Below are positions 34,405 to 43,631 of a stretch of DNA of 64,000 nucleotides, one piece after another. How positions within the stretch are numbered: position 1 is the first letter of the stretch; the number at the start of each line of letters is the position of its first letter. Position numbers and translations under genes: made by a program. The notes under the pieces are model-generated. The model saw only the letters and a program-made list of their open reading frames with translations, searched no databases and was not told the DNA's origin. The DNA comes from Streptomyces sp. LUP47B (GTDB taxonomy: Bacteria; Actinomycetota; Actinomycetes; Streptomycetales; Streptomycetaceae): the NCBI RefSeq assembly GCF_001746295.1, contig NZ_MJAH01000001.1, forward strand, positions 646,468 through 710,467, given 5' to 3'.

Positions 34405-35046
34405 TTACCCCGCGTCTGTGGCGGCCGGGGCAAGGTTCGCCCCCGGCGTGCCGGCGCCGTCCTTGCTCTTCCGCTCGCCGGCCTTGCGTTCGCGCTCGGC
34501 GCGCTTGCCGTCGCGCTTGTCCTTGGCCTCCTGCTTCCTGATCTCGTCGGCCGCCTTCTCCATCGCCTTCAGTTCGGCGCGTACGTCGTCGGCGGGGCGG
34601 CGTTCCAGGGTCGCGCCGTAGTGCGCGGCCAGAAGGTCCAGAGCCTCCGTGTCGGCTTCCTCGACCCCGGCCAGGATGACGGTGCCGCCGGGCGGGACAT
34701 GGGGCGTGAAGGCACCGACGGCCTCGGTCGCTTCGGTGGCCCGCTTGTAGTCGTGGCCTCCGCCTATCAGCGCACCGATGCCCCAGCCCATCATCAGGCC
34801 GAGGGGACCGCCGAGGATGCCGACGAGTGAACCGACCAGCGAGCCGACCGCGGTGCCGCGTCCGGACTCCGTGTCCATGCCCTCGGGGAAGTGGACGGTG
34901 CCGTCCTCGGTGCGCTCGATCAGAACGGCGCCGCGGACTTCGGTGGTGGCGGAGTTGAGGTGCTTCAGGTCGCTGAGCGCCTGATAGGCGGTGGCACGGT
35001 CGGCGAAGCGGAGGACGATGGCGTTCTCGTTCATGGTCACAGACAT
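34405..35046 (-). CDS. DUF1269 family protein, copy 1
   Basis: 213 residues from the ATG at 35046 behind AAGGAGAGAG. The N-terminal part (1-60) has a ferredoxin-like pattern (VLRFADRATAYQALSDLKHL). A glycine-rich hydrophobic segment follows (GSLVGSLVGILGGPLGLMMG, then WGIGALIGGG), then a domain ending in a Lys/Arg/Glu-rich tail (about 160-213) that may be a coiled coil. DUF1269 proteins have no settled function. Copy 2 is at 62253. Each copy is divergent from a near-identical type of TetR gene, so repression by that TetR is likely. Confidence 0.8.
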   Translation of the reverse strand: MSVTMNENAIVLRFADRATAYQALSDLKHLNSATTEVRGAVLIERTEDGTVHFPEGMDTESGRGTAVGSLVGSLVGILGGPLGLMMGWGIGALIGGGHDYKRATEATEAVGAFTPHVPPGGTVILAGVEEADTEALDLLAAHYGATLERRPADDVRAELKAMEKAADEIRKQEAKDKRDGKRAERERKAGERKSKDGAGTPGANLAPAATDAG

Positions 35047-35113
35047 GAGCTCTCTCCTTGCGGCCTCACGGGGTGCTGGCGTGCGGGGCTCGCTGTCGCG
35101 GGTTCGCCGCCAT

Positions 35114-35163
35114 CTATGAGACAGTATGTATCAGAGCCAGCCTGTGAGTCAAGTCGTCTCATA
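35114..35163. promoter_or_regulatory. Divergent promoter and TetR-type operator, copy 1
   Basis: On the minus strand, TTGACT and TACATA lie 16 bases apart and form a promoter for the DUF1269 gene. An imperfect palindrome, TGTGAG-N9-CTCATA (35143-35163), overlaps the -35 box, and a second half site, TATGAGACAG, covers the start region. The same arrangement is conserved at 62129-62180. Confidence 0.6.
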
Positions 35164-35190
35164 GACTGCTCGGAAGGAAGAGGTGCCCCG

Positions 35191-35775
35191 ATGCCTCGTA
35201 CGAACGACGACCCCCGAGCCCGCCGCAGCCGCGCCAGCGCCCTGGCCGCCGCTACCGAACTCCTCGCGGAAGGAGGACCGGGCAACATCACCCACGCCGC
35301 CGTCGCCGCACGGGCCAAAGTGGGGCGCGCCACCGTCTATCGGCACTGGCCCGACCTACAGGCTCTGCTCCTGGACACCTTGACCAGCGCAGCCCACCCC
35401 ATGCTCGCCTTGGGCCACGGCCCGGTCCGCGACGAGCTGGTGACCTACCTGCAGCGGCAGGCCGACTGGCTCAACCGTCCGGTCTCCGCTTCCGTCATCG
35501 CTACCGTCATGGAACGCGCGGAGCGGGACCCGGCCGTACGAAGCCTGCGCGACGAAATGTTCGGCCGCGCCGGCGAACACCTCACCGACGCGCTCGCCGC
35601 CGCCGTCGCACGCGGTGAACTGCGCGCCGGCGTCGAAGAACACACCCGGGACCTGTCCTCCCGGATCCTCGGCCCGCTGCTCTTCCAGCGGCTCATGCTC
35701 GGCACGCAGCCGGACAGGGAAACGGTGGCCGACACTGTCGACGCCGCCCTGACGACGTGGCAGCCGCATGGATGA
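35191..35775 (+). CDS. TetR-family repressor, copy 1
   Basis: 194 residues. The helix-turn-helix (about 15-60) reads AATELLAEGGPGNITHAAVA, then VGRATVYRHWPDLQALLL. The C-terminal ligand domain resembles TetR_C_11-type proteins. Very similar over its whole length to the TetR at 61522. Divergent from a DUF1269 gene over a short region with a palindrome, so it probably represses that gene and itself. The ligand is unknown. Confidence 0.88.
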   Translation: MPRTNDDPRARRSRASALAAATELLAEGGPGNITHAAVAARAKVGRATVYRHWPDLQALLLDTLTSAAHPMLALGHGPVRDELVTYLQRQADWLNRPVSASVIATVMERAERDPAVRSLRDEMFGRAGEHLTDALAAAVARGELRAGVEEHTRDLSSRILGPLLFQRLMLGTQPDRETVADTVDAALTTWQPHG

Positions 35776-35902
35776 CGGCAGCACGCAGTCCGACCGAGCG
35801 GTTGCAGCGGCAGGCGACCGGCAACTGATTGCCTCATCCCCCGGGCGCACCCGATGGAGGGCTGAAGTCGGCGCTCAACCAAGGGACATCCTGCCGCCGC
35901 AC

Positions 35903-36445
35903 TCAGTGCCCAGTGATCACTTTGACCATCACCACGCCCGAGCCGATCGCCGCGTCCAGCAGCCCCGCCACGCACGAAGGCAGTACCCCTCCGCCCATCC
36001 CCCGCCCGCCCACGAAGCCCCAGACCGCCATCGAGGCGACGTCCACGCCGACTCCGATCCACAGCGCGGTGGACAGGTCGACGTCGCCGACCCAGGACAG
36101 GGCGATCATCAGGAGCGGGCCTGCGGCGCAGGTGAGCAGCGGACTGCTGACGGACAGCAGGTTCCGCATCTCGCGACGGTCGGCCAATCTCCGGTGAACG
36201 ACGCGGTGAGCCTGCATGTCGGCCACCAACGTCGCCAGCCACAAGCCCACCGCGGTGCCCGTGACGTACAGCGCCGCCGTGCTGTGCCGGGTATGCGCGT
36301 TCTGCGCCAGCCCGACCACCACGGCGAGCATGGTGATCACCGAGTAGATCCGTTCCTTGAGCCGCTCACGCCGGAGTTCGAAGTTCTGGGCTGAAGGTTC
36401 CGAGGAGCCTGCGGCCGACAGTTGCTCAGCGTCGAGATCGGACAT
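35903..36445 (-). CDS. Hypothetical integral membrane protein
   Basis: 180 residues from the ATG at 36445. A charged N-terminus is followed by about five hydrophobic segments: IYSVITMLAVVVGLAQNA, TAALYVTGTAVGLWLATLVA, LLTCAAGPLLMIALSWVG, STALWIGVGVDVASMAVWGF and a last one near DAAIGSGVVMVKVI. A conserved-looking AHRVVHRRLADRREMRN lies between helices 2 and 3. The pattern recalls small VIT-like or DUF membrane proteins, but I cannot place it. The frame is open upstream of 36445 without support. Confidence 0.55.
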   Translation of the reverse strand: MSDLDAEQLSAAGSSEPSAQNFELRRERLKERIYSVITMLAVVVGLAQNAHTRHSTAALYVTGTAVGLWLATLVADMQAHRVVHRRLADRREMRNLLSVSSPLLTCAAGPLLMIALSWVGDVDLSTALWIGVGVDVASMAVWGFVGGRGMGGGVLPSCVAGLLDAAIGSGVVMVKVITGH

Positions 36446-37286
36446 GGCGGAACCGTATCGGAAGGACGTTGCGGCGCGGATGTTGCTCAGGCCGTGGGAT
36501 CGGGCGTATGAGAGAGCCCTGGTGGAGACACGTTCATTGAACGACGGCGATACTTGCGACCTCCTGCGAGGCAACGCCACAGAGCTCTTTCCGCGGCTGC
36601 GAGCCAACGACCCACACCAGTGATCGCCCCGCTGACACAGACGGATGACACACGAGTTGCCGACTCGCCGGAGCGCCCGGCGTGGCCGTTGACCCCCGCC
36701 GTGAAGAGTCCCGGCCCCTGACCGTAGCTCACCTGAGCAGCCCCAGCGGGAGAGCCTGGCAGGAGGTCCGGCTCCTCCGGGAGGCGCTGTCGACAGGTAC
36801 CGGCACCGACTGCCCCGGGCTGCCCCGTACCTCGCTTCCAATCATCGGAAGATGCTGTTCCTCCCCGCGCCGGGGCCACGCAGCATTGCGCGTGCCCGGA
36901 CCGGCCGGCCGCAGCCGATCTCCGCCGAGCGCCGCACGGACAGGGAGGACGCCATGCCCAGCGAAGTCACGACCGCCGGGACGACCCCGTGACCTCGTAC
37001 CGTCCCCACCCGCTGCACGTACGTCTGCGGGACGGCGGCACGCGCCTGCGGATCGGGACCTAAATACCGCGCTCCGAGACACCTGAATCCCTGCCGGTGT
37101 TCGCGTGTTGGTGAGTTCCGGTGCGCTGAACCGGCCCCCGGGCCGGCGACCAGCCCGATGAGCCCGATGAGGCACTGCGGCCCTCGCCACCGGCGCCTGT
37201 ACCGCACCTGGAACGCACACGCACGCAAAGGCGCACAGGCGACCGTCACGAGCCTCTCAGGCCCACCGGAACAAAGGAGTTGTGTC
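36446..37286. other. No gene recognised
   Basis: About 840 bases with only short or compositionally random open frames on both strands, between the membrane protein and the SDR pseudogene. It is probably a decayed stretch at the left border of the catabolic island. Confidence 0.45.
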
Positions 37287-37728
37287 ATGGCTAAACACCC
37301 GACGGACGGAGGAAGTGCCGGAATCGGCCAGGAGATCGCCCGAAAACTGGCGTCCGAAGGCGCCGACATCGCGGTTGCCGATATCAACCCGGCGGAAGAG
37401 GCCAAGACGCTCGTCGAAGCAACGGGGCAACGGTTCTTCAGCGCGACGGCCGACGTGTCCGACATAGCGCAGGTGAATGTCTTCGCCGGGGAGGTCCGGG
37501 ACGCACTGGGTCCTGTCGACATCCTCGTGAACAACGCGGCCGTCGTGCCTTTCCCCGACTTCGCCAACGCGACATTCGAGCACTGGAAACGCACCTTCGC
37601 GATCAACGTCTCCTCCAAGGGCGCCGGCAACGGATTCACACACGTGCTGGCGGCTGGCCAGCCATGACGTCACGGTCAACGCCGTCGCACCCAGCCTGCT
37701 CCGGACAGTCACGACTCTCCGCCGCTGA
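37287..37728 (+). pseudogene. Short-chain dehydrogenase with deletions and frameshift
   Basis: The start (ATG at 37287, behind AAAGGAG) and SAGIGQEIARKLASEGADIA show an SDR closely related to the intact minus-strand copy at 59212. Three lesions are visible. The first strand with the start of the nucleotide loop is missing. About 35 residues containing the catalytic Ser are lost between FAINV and SSKGAGNGF. A shift after LAA moves the rest (HDVTVNAVAPSL) to another frame, followed by an early stop. It cannot be active. Confidence 0.8.
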
Positions 37729-37853
37729 CGCCTGTCTCGCACCTGCTGTTGAACCATTGTCGTGACGCCGGACGAGGCATTCACCCGGTTCGACTGCCCT
37801 CGATCACCTCACCGGTGCCTGAGCGCCCGGCATCCCACATCGAAAGGAAGAAT

Positions 37854-39230
37854 GTGACACTCGCGGGAAAACTGGAGCGGAAGCTGCTTTGGTCCGACGC
37901 CCAGGGCTATGAGCAAGCTCGCCGCGACGCCGTCTGGAACGGCCGTAAGCCTCCGCGACGTCCGGCCGGAATCGTGCTGGCCGAGGATGCCGCCGACGTC
38001 GCGGCCGCCGTACGACTGGCGCAGGAGCGGGGGCTCCGCGTCTCCGTCCGCGCCGGCGGGCACAGCACCTCCGCCGCGGGTGTTCGTGAGGGCGCGCTCC
38101 TCATCGACGTGTCCCGCCTTGCGAGCATCGACACCGAGGCCCGGGCCAGGACCGCGGTCGTCGGCCCCGGGGCCATCGGACGGGACCTCGATCTGACGCT
38201 GGATCCGCTGGGGTTGTTCTTCCCCCACGGACACTGTTCGACGGTGGCCGTGGGCGGCTTCCTGCTGGGTGGGGGCCTGGGGTGGAACTGGCGTGCGTAC
38301 GGTCCCGGGTGTGGTCTGGTCCGGGCCGTCGACGTGGTCACGGCGGACGGTGAAATGGTCCGGGCCGACGAGTCGCAGAACAGCGATCTCTACTGGGCGG
38401 CCCGGGGCGCAGGCCCCGGGTTCTTCGGCGTCGTGACCGCCTTCCACCTGGAGATGCGGCCGAAGCCGGCCGTGATCAAGGCCGCCGCGCACAACTACCC
38501 GCTCGCGGCGCGTGGTGAACTCCTCGGTTGGCTGCACGAGATCCGTCACGAGATGGCGCCGACCGTGGACCAGGCTCTCTGTGTCACCCAGCACGTGACC
38601 CACTCGCCGGACGGGCCGACGATGCTGCTGGGCACGGTGGCCTTCGCCGACTCCGAGCGCGAGGCCGACGACGCGCTCGCGCTCTTCGCGAACGCCCCTC
38701 TGCGGGAGAAGGCGATCTGGGGCGATGACGGCACCACGGTCGGGAGCGTGCAGCACCTCACGGGCGTCGATGACCTGTATCCGGCCGGTCTCCGGTACGC
38801 GCACGACAACATCATGTCGAGCGCGGCGGCATCCGCCCTGGTGCCGGCCCTCGACGCAGCCCTCACTTCGCTCCCCACGCCCCGGTCACACATCAACTGG
38901 CAGAACCTTGCGGGGGTCCCCGAACTGCCGGACATGGCTTTCTCCCTGCTCGGCGACACCCTGATCGAGGTGGTCGCGGTGGGGGACGATCCGAGCCAGG
39001 ACGCCCAGTTGCAGGCGTGGGTCACCGACCATGCCCGGCAGCTGGAACCGGTGGCCGTCGGAAGCCAGATCGGCGCGGACTCGATGGCGTCCCGCGGGCT
39101 GGGACCGGACGCCTACTTCTCCGCCGACGCTCTGTCCCGTCTGGGACCCCTGCGTGACCGGTGGGATCCGGACCGCCGTTTCGTGTCGTTCCTGTTGGGC
39201 GAGACACCGTCTGACTCGGGCGTCCGTTGA
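37854..39230 (+). CDS. FAD-linked oxidase, berberine-bridge/6-hydroxynicotine oxidase type
   Basis: 458 residues from a GTG at 37854 behind AAAGGAAG. The FAD-binding PCMH domain (about 35-205) contains RAGGHSTSAAG, in which the His is the usual covalent flavin site, and GHCSTVAVGGFLLGGGLGW. The C-terminal BBE motif is around SRLGPLRDRWDPDRRFVS. The enzyme oxidises an alcohol, amine or sugar using O2. The substrate is unknown. Its place at the left end of the island suggests a role in the first steps of a degradation or tailoring route. Confidence 0.87.
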   Translation: MTLAGKLERKLLWSDAQGYEQARRDAVWNGRKPPRRPAGIVLAEDAADVAAAVRLAQERGLRVSVRAGGHSTSAAGVREGALLIDVSRLASIDTEARARTAVVGPGAIGRDLDLTLDPLGLFFPHGHCSTVAVGGFLLGGGLGWNWRAYGPGCGLVRAVDVVTADGEMVRADESQNSDLYWAARGAGPGFFGVVTAFHLEMRPKPAVIKAAAHNYPLAARGELLGWLHEIRHEMAPTVDQALCVTQHVTHSPDGPTMLLGTVAFADSEREADDALALFANAPLREKAIWGDDGTTVGSVQHLTGVDDLYPAGLRYAHDNIMSSAAASALVPALDAALTSLPTPRSHINWQNLAGVPELPDMAFSLLGDTLIEVVAVGDDPSQDAQLQAWVTDHARQLEPVAVGSQIGADSMASRGLGPDAYFSADALSRLGPLRDRWDPDRRFVSFLLGETPSDSGVR

Positions 39231-39384
39231 TCGGCCCGCCGCACCGCCACGCCCCCGCACCCGCACCCGCACCCGCACCCGCTACGGATCCAGGCGTGCG
39301 GGACGTGACATCGCACCCCGGCAGGCTTATTGTCAGATTTGAAAGTGGCTTTCGTCAGTAGAAAGTGAAGCGAAGGAGTGTGCC

Positions 39385-40140
39385 ATGGCTTGGTTGGGCA
39401 TGGAGGGCAGCCGTGCGCTCGTCATAGGGGCCGGCGGCCTGGGAGCCGCCTGCGCCCGAGGGCTCGCGGACGCCGGGGCACAGCTGGCCGTCGTGGACGT
39501 GGACGAGGCGAAGCTCAAGGCTCTGCGGGACGATCCGGCGCTCGCGGACGTCGATGTGCACGTGATTCCGGCCGATGTCACGGCGTCGAAGGCCTGCGAG
39601 GAAGCCGTCCGGGCGGCGGCGGAGGCGCTCGGCGGGCTGGACGTGCTGGTGCACGCGGTGGGAACCAACGACCGCCGGGCGGTGGTCGACACACCGGACG
39701 AGACATGGGAACGGATCCTCACGCTGAACCTGTCGAGCGCCTTCTACGCCGGTCGGGCGGCGGGACGTCTGATGCGTCAGGCGGGGCACGGGAGCATGGT
39801 GTTCTTCTCCTCGGTCTCCTCCCGGCTCGCCCATCCGCACCATGCCCCCTACGCGGCGACCAAGGGCGGACTGGACCAGCTGGTGAAGGTGATGGCCCGG
39901 GAGTGGGCCGCCGATGGCGTGACCGTCAACGCGGTCGCCCCCAGCTACACGGAGACGGAACTGACTCGCGAGTACCTGGCCAGGCCCGGGATGCGCGAGG
40001 AGATGCTCGGTCTGGTGCCGGCCGGGCGTCTGGGCACACCGCAGGACGTGGTCGGCGCCGTGCTGTTCCTCGCCTCGGCGCGGGCGTCATTCATCACGGG
40101 GCAGGTGCTGTATGTGGACGGTGGCCGCACACTCGTCTGA
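39385..40140 (+). CDS. Short-chain dehydrogenase/reductase
   Basis: 251 residues. The dinucleotide loop is GAGGLGAACARGLADAG, and the structural motif is LVHAVG (in place of NNAG). The catalytic Ser is in FFSSVSS, with Tyr/Lys in YAATKGG, and the end is FITGQVLYVDGGRTLV. An NAD(P)-dependent oxidoreductase with unknown substrate. GAAAGTGGCTTTC (39338-39350), just upstream, is an inverted repeat that may be an operator for the IclR protein encoded next to it. Confidence 0.87.
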   Translation: MAWLGMEGSRALVIGAGGLGAACARGLADAGAQLAVVDVDEAKLKALRDDPALADVDVHVIPADVTASKACEEAVRAAAEALGGLDVLVHAVGTNDRRAVVDTPDETWERILTLNLSSAFYAGRAAGRLMRQAGHGSMVFFSSVSSRLAHPHHAPYAATKGGLDQLVKVMAREWAADGVTVNAVAPSYTETELTREYLARPGMREEMLGLVPAGRLGTPQDVVGAVLFLASARASFITGQVLYVDGGRTLV

Positions 40141-40186
40141 GCCAGGAGTCGACCGGACAGGACGGCAGTGCAGGCTGCCGCATCCG

Positions 40187-41068
40187 TCAGCTTCCGCCGA
40201 GCAGCCGCGTGATCTCCTGACAGGTGTTCAGCAGACGTGGACGCAGTTCGTCGAGCAGGCGGGTGACGGGAAATCCCATCGCGGGTACGGCCACATTGGC
40301 CGCGGCCACCACCGCACCGGAGGAGTCACGCAGGGGCGCGGCCACCGAGCGCAATCCGTAGGCGAGTTCCTCGTCCTGCACCGCCCAGCCCCGCTCGCGA
40401 ACATGCGCCAGCACCGGCCGCAGCTCTGCCAACGACCGGATCGCGTTGGGACCGGTCGCCCCCGTGAAGGACTCTTCGGTGAGGCGCTTGTCCAGCTCGG
40501 CTTCGTCCAGACCGCTCAACAGGACCTTTCCGATGGAGGTGTTGACCGCCGGCAGTCGCGACCCCACCTGGATGTTCGCGGTCACCAGGTCGTTGTTGCG
40601 CAGCCGGATCAGGTACAGCACCTGGTCGCCGGACAGGGTGCCCAGGTTGACCGTCTGTCCCGTCTCCGCTGCGAGCCGGCGCAGCGGTCCGTCGGCGAGT
40701 TCCACGACGTCCATGCCCCGCAGTGCCGCGAAGCCCAGCGTGAGGACTTTGGGGGCCGGACGATAGGCGCCGTCCGGAAGCTGCTCCAGGAACCCCTCGG
40801 TCACCAGGGTGGCGGCCATCCGGAAGGCGGTCGGCAACGGCACCCCTGCCTCGGCGGCCATGTCTGTCAGCTTCATCGACGACCGCTGTTCGGAGAACTG
40901 CCCCAGCAGCCGCAGCCCCTTGGCCAGCGCCTCGACCTGGTAACTGCGTTTGGACACAGCGGAGCCGTCGGCGGATGGGGAGCTGGTCGGCTTTTCACGC
41001 GGCACGAAAGGTCTCGCTTTCTGTCTGCTGGGCACGGTCGGCGCTACGAGGAGCACTGCCACTTTCAT
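40187..41068 (-). CDS. IclR-family transcriptional regulator
   Basis: 293 residues if the ATG at 41068 is used. No start has a good ribosome site, and later GTGs are possible. The winged helix-turn-helix (from about 45) reads VEALAKGLRLLGQFSEQRSS...AAEAGVPLPTAFRMAATLV. The ligand domain is typical (VNLGTLSGDQVLYLIRL, AVNTSIGKVLLSG, VQDEELAYGLRSVAAPLRD, GAVVAAANVAVPA). It is divergent from the CMD/FAH operon 53 bases away and probably controls it. Confidence 0.85.
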   Translation of the reverse strand: MKVAVLLVAPTVPSRQKARPFVPREKPTSSPSADGSAVSKRSYQVEALAKGLRLLGQFSEQRSSMKLTDMAAEAGVPLPTAFRMAATLVTEGFLEQLPDGAYRPAPKVLTLGFAALRGMDVVELADGPLRRLAAETGQTVNLGTLSGDQVLYLIRLRNNDLVTANIQVGSRLPAVNTSIGKVLLSGLDEAELDKRLTEESFTGATGPNAIRSLAELRPVLAHVRERGWAVQDEELAYGLRSVAAPLRDSSGAVVAAANVAVPAMGFPVTRLLDELRPRLLNTCQEITRLLGGS

Positions 41069-41121
41069 TGTATGGAAGTCGGCATCAGAGTCACCCGCCA
41101 CGGGCGGCAAGGAGGACGGAA

Positions 41122-41823
41122 ATGGGAGTGCGACTGGACGGGCTGCTGCCCGGTGAACTGGACGAGGAGCAGGCCGAGGTCTACCGGGCCATCACCGGGG
41201 GCGCCCGGGCCTCGGGCCCGCGGGCGTTCCCGCTGACCGACCAGGAGGGGCGGCTGCGCGGCCCCTTCAACGCCATGTTGTTGAGCCCGCCGGTGGGTCT
41301 CGCGGCGCAGGCCCTCGGCGCGGCCGTGCGCTACAGCTCCTCGCTGAGCGACCGCGTGCGGGAAATGGCGATCCTCGCGGTGGCCGCCCACTGGGGCAGC
41401 GCCTTCGAGCGAGAAGCTCACGAAGCCGTGGGCCGCACCAGCGCCGGCCTGGCCGAATCGGAGATGGCCGCACTGCGCTCCGGCCGGATGCCGGAACTCA
41501 CCGAGCCGGCCGAGCGCGCTGCCCTGCGGGCGACGAGGGCACTGCTGCGACACGGCACAGTGAGCGACAACGAGTACGCCGACGCCGTGGCCGCGACCGG
41601 GGAGCGAGGCGTGTTCGAGCTGACGACGCTGGTCGGCTACTACTCGATGCTCGCCCTCCAGTTGCGGGTCTTTGTGGGCGAGGGAAGCACATCCGCATTC
41701 GATGCCTCCCGCTCTCAGCCCCTGGGCAACGGCTTGACAGCCCACAGTGCCCCTTCAATACTCAACTCAAGTTCACACAATGAATCGAGCTTTCACTCTT
41801 CGAAAGAGAGCAGGGAATCGTGA
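41122..41823 (+). CDS. Carboxymuconolactone decarboxylase-like protein
   Basis: 233 residues from the ATG at 41122 behind AAGGAGG. An AhpD/CMD-type helical domain (about 40-190) reads LSDRVREMAILAVAAHWGSAFE, with a conserved Glu-x-x-x-His helix (EREAHEAVG), and GVFELTTLVGYYSMLALQL. No CxxC redox pair is present, which favours a decarboxylase-like or isomerase role over peroxidase. The C-terminal 35 residues are Ser/His/Asn-rich and look non-conserved. They may be a read-through extension that reaches into the next gene start (GTGA overlap at 41820). Confidence 0.75.
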   Translation: MGVRLDGLLPGELDEEQAEVYRAITGGARASGPRAFPLTDQEGRLRGPFNAMLLSPPVGLAAQALGAAVRYSSSLSDRVREMAILAVAAHWGSAFEREAHEAVGRTSAGLAESEMAALRSGRMPELTEPAERAALRATRALLRHGTVSDNEYADAVAATGERGVFELTTLVGYYSMLALQLRVFVGEGSTSAFDASRSQPLGNGLTAHSAPSILNSSSHNESSFHSSKESRES

Positions 41824-42692
41824 AGCTGATCACCTTCGACAACGGGCGAGTCGGCCGACTGGAACTCGAGGAACGGCTCGTGCTGCCCCTCGAAGTCCAC
41901 AGCACCCGGGGGTACTTCGAGCGCGACGGCAAGGTCCTGGAGACGGGTGAGCGGTTGCCGCTGGACGACGTGACGCTGCGCGCGCCGATCGTGCCGAAGA
42001 AGTTCTTCCACACCTCGGGCAACTTCCGTGAGCACGAGACCGAGTCGAAGAACGTCGACTGGTCACACCCCATGCACAAGGGCATCGTGTTCTTCCAGAA
42101 CGTCGACGCGATCGTCGGCCCCGACGAGCCGGTCATCTACCCGGAGCACCTGACGAGCGAGCTGGACTACGAGCTGGAGATCGCCGTAGTCATCGGCAAG
42201 CCCGGCAAGTTCTTCGGCGTCGACGACGCGCCCGACCACATCGCCGGCTACGTCGTCTTCAACGACATCACCGCCCGCGACATCCAGCGCCGCGAGATGG
42301 AGTCCGGCGTCTTCTCCTTCTGCAAGGCCATCGACACCTTCTGCCCCGTCGGCCCCTACATCGTCACAGCCGACGAGATCCCCGACCCGCAGAACCTCGA
42401 CATGGAACTGCGGGTCAACGGCGTCGTCCGGCAGAAGTCCAACACCAGCCGCATGTCGGTCTCCATCCCGCACCTGGTCGCCTACCACTCCCCGCAGGGC
42501 TACAGCGCAGGCGACCTCATCACCACCGGAACCGTCCAGGGCGTGGCCGGCTTCAGCGGCGACCCCGACATGTACCTCAAGCCCGGCGACGTCGTCGAGG
42601 CCGAGGTCGAGCGGCTCGGCGTCCTGCGCACCCCCATCGTCAGCTGGCAGGAGGGGCACGGGACCCCCGTACCCGCGAAGGTGGACTGGTGA
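41820..42692 (+). CDS. Fumarylacetoacetate hydrolase family protein (1)
   Basis: 290 residues from a GTG at 41820 overlapping the previous stop. An N-terminal domain (1-60) is followed by the FAH core: FFQNVDAIVGPDEPVIYPEH, the metal-binding Glu pair in LDYELEIAVVIG, the Asp in VVFNDITARDIQRREM, and GDLITTGTVQGVAGF. Enzymes of this family cleave or decarboxylate beta-diketo or 2-oxo acids in aromatic and sugar degradation. The second FAH gene follows with a four-base overlap. Confidence 0.88.
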   Translation: MKLITFDNGRVGRLELEERLVLPLEVHSTRGYFERDGKVLETGERLPLDDVTLRAPIVPKKFFHTSGNFREHETESKNVDWSHPMHKGIVFFQNVDAIVGPDEPVIYPEHLTSELDYELEIAVVIGKPGKFFGVDDAPDHIAGYVVFNDITARDIQRREMESGVFSFCKAIDTFCPVGPYIVTADEIPDPQNLDMELRVNGVVRQKSNTSRMSVSIPHLVAYHSPQGYSAGDLITTGTVQGVAGFSGDPDMYLKPGDVVEAEVERLGVLRTPIVSWQEGHGTPVPAKVDW

Positions 42693-43552
42693 GGCTCGGC
42701 GTCCTGGACGGCCACACCGTCGTGGTCAGCGGCGACCGGGCCGCGAACGTCCGTTGGGCCTCGCAGGGCAGGCTGCCCAACGATCCCATGGCACTGCTGG
42801 AGGACTGGCCACGCCTGCGCGAATGGGCAGCCGGACTGCCCGAGGAGGCGTACGACATCCCGGTCGACCCCAGCGCGCTCGGCGCGCCGGTGCCCCGCCC
42901 CCGCCAGGTGTTCGCCGTCGCCCTCAACTACCCACCGCACGCCGCGGAAGCCGGCTTCACTCCGCCCGAGGAACCGCTCGTCTTCACCAAGTTCCCGGCC
43001 TGCGTCACCGGCCCGCACACCACCGTCGCCCTCCCCTGGGGCAAGGTCGACTGGGAAATCGAACTCGTAGCGGTGGTCGGCCGAGAGACGTACCGGGTCA
43101 GCGAGGACCACGCATGGGAGGCGGTGGCCGCCCTGGCCGTGGGTCAGGACCTCTCCGAACGTGTCACCCAACTCCAGGGGAAGCCGGCCCAGTTCAGCCT
43201 GGGAAAGTCCTTTCCCGGCTTCGGCCCCATCGGCCCTGTCCTGGTCACCCCCGACGAACTCGACGACCCCGACGACCTCGAGATCACCGGACTGCTGAAC
43301 GGCGAGGCCGTCCAGCACGACCGCACCAAGTCCATGATCTTCCCGGTGCCGGAACTCATCGCCCGGCTCTCGGCCGTGCTGCCGCTCTTCCCCGGCGACC
43401 TCGTCTTCACCGGCACCCCCGCCGGCGTAGGCAACCGCATGAACCCGCCGCGCTACCTCACCGCCGACGACGAACTCGTCAGCCGCATCGAGGGCATCGG
43501 CGAGATCCGCCAACAGTTCACCGGCCCGGCCCGGCAGTCGTCCGGGAGCTGA
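42689..43552 (+). CDS. Fumarylacetoacetate hydrolase family protein (2)
   Basis: 287 residues from a GTG at 42689 overlapping the previous stop by four bases. FAH-core motifs are VFAVALNYPPHAAEAGF, VDWEIELVAVVGRE (metal Glu pair), AALAVGQDLSERVTQ (Asp), GKSFPGFGPIGPVL and GDLVFTGTPAGVGNRMNPP. It is only distantly related to the FAH before it, so the pair may form a heteromer or act in successive steps. It resembles ureidoglycolate lyase/oxaloacetate-decarboxylase-like members. The substrate is unknown. Confidence 0.87.
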   Translation: MRLGVLDGHTVVVSGDRAANVRWASQGRLPNDPMALLEDWPRLREWAAGLPEEAYDIPVDPSALGAPVPRPRQVFAVALNYPPHAAEAGFTPPEEPLVFTKFPACVTGPHTTVALPWGKVDWEIELVAVVGRETYRVSEDHAWEAVAALAVGQDLSERVTQLQGKPAQFSLGKSFPGFGPIGPVLVTPDELDDPDDLEITGLLNGEAVQHDRTKSMIFPVPELIARLSAVLPLFPGDLVFTGTPAGVGNRMNPPRYLTADDELVSRIEGIGEIRQQFTGPARQSSGS

Positions 43553-43631
43553 GAGCCGCGACAGCGCGCCGACTGTTCTCTGTCACTCCCGCCCCCGGAA
43601 CCGCGTCCGACCCTCGCAGACAAGGACCCGC

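Noticed and set aside
36682..37086. Open frames in the 36.4-37.3 kb gap as possible genes
   Set aside because: No motifs, no ribosome site, and equally open frames on several strands and phases, as expected from base composition.
39256..39280. A short tandem run of CCGCAC hexamers after the FAD oxidase
   Set aside because: Only about four units in a GC-rich gap. Probably slippage, with no sign of function and no CRISPR-like structure.
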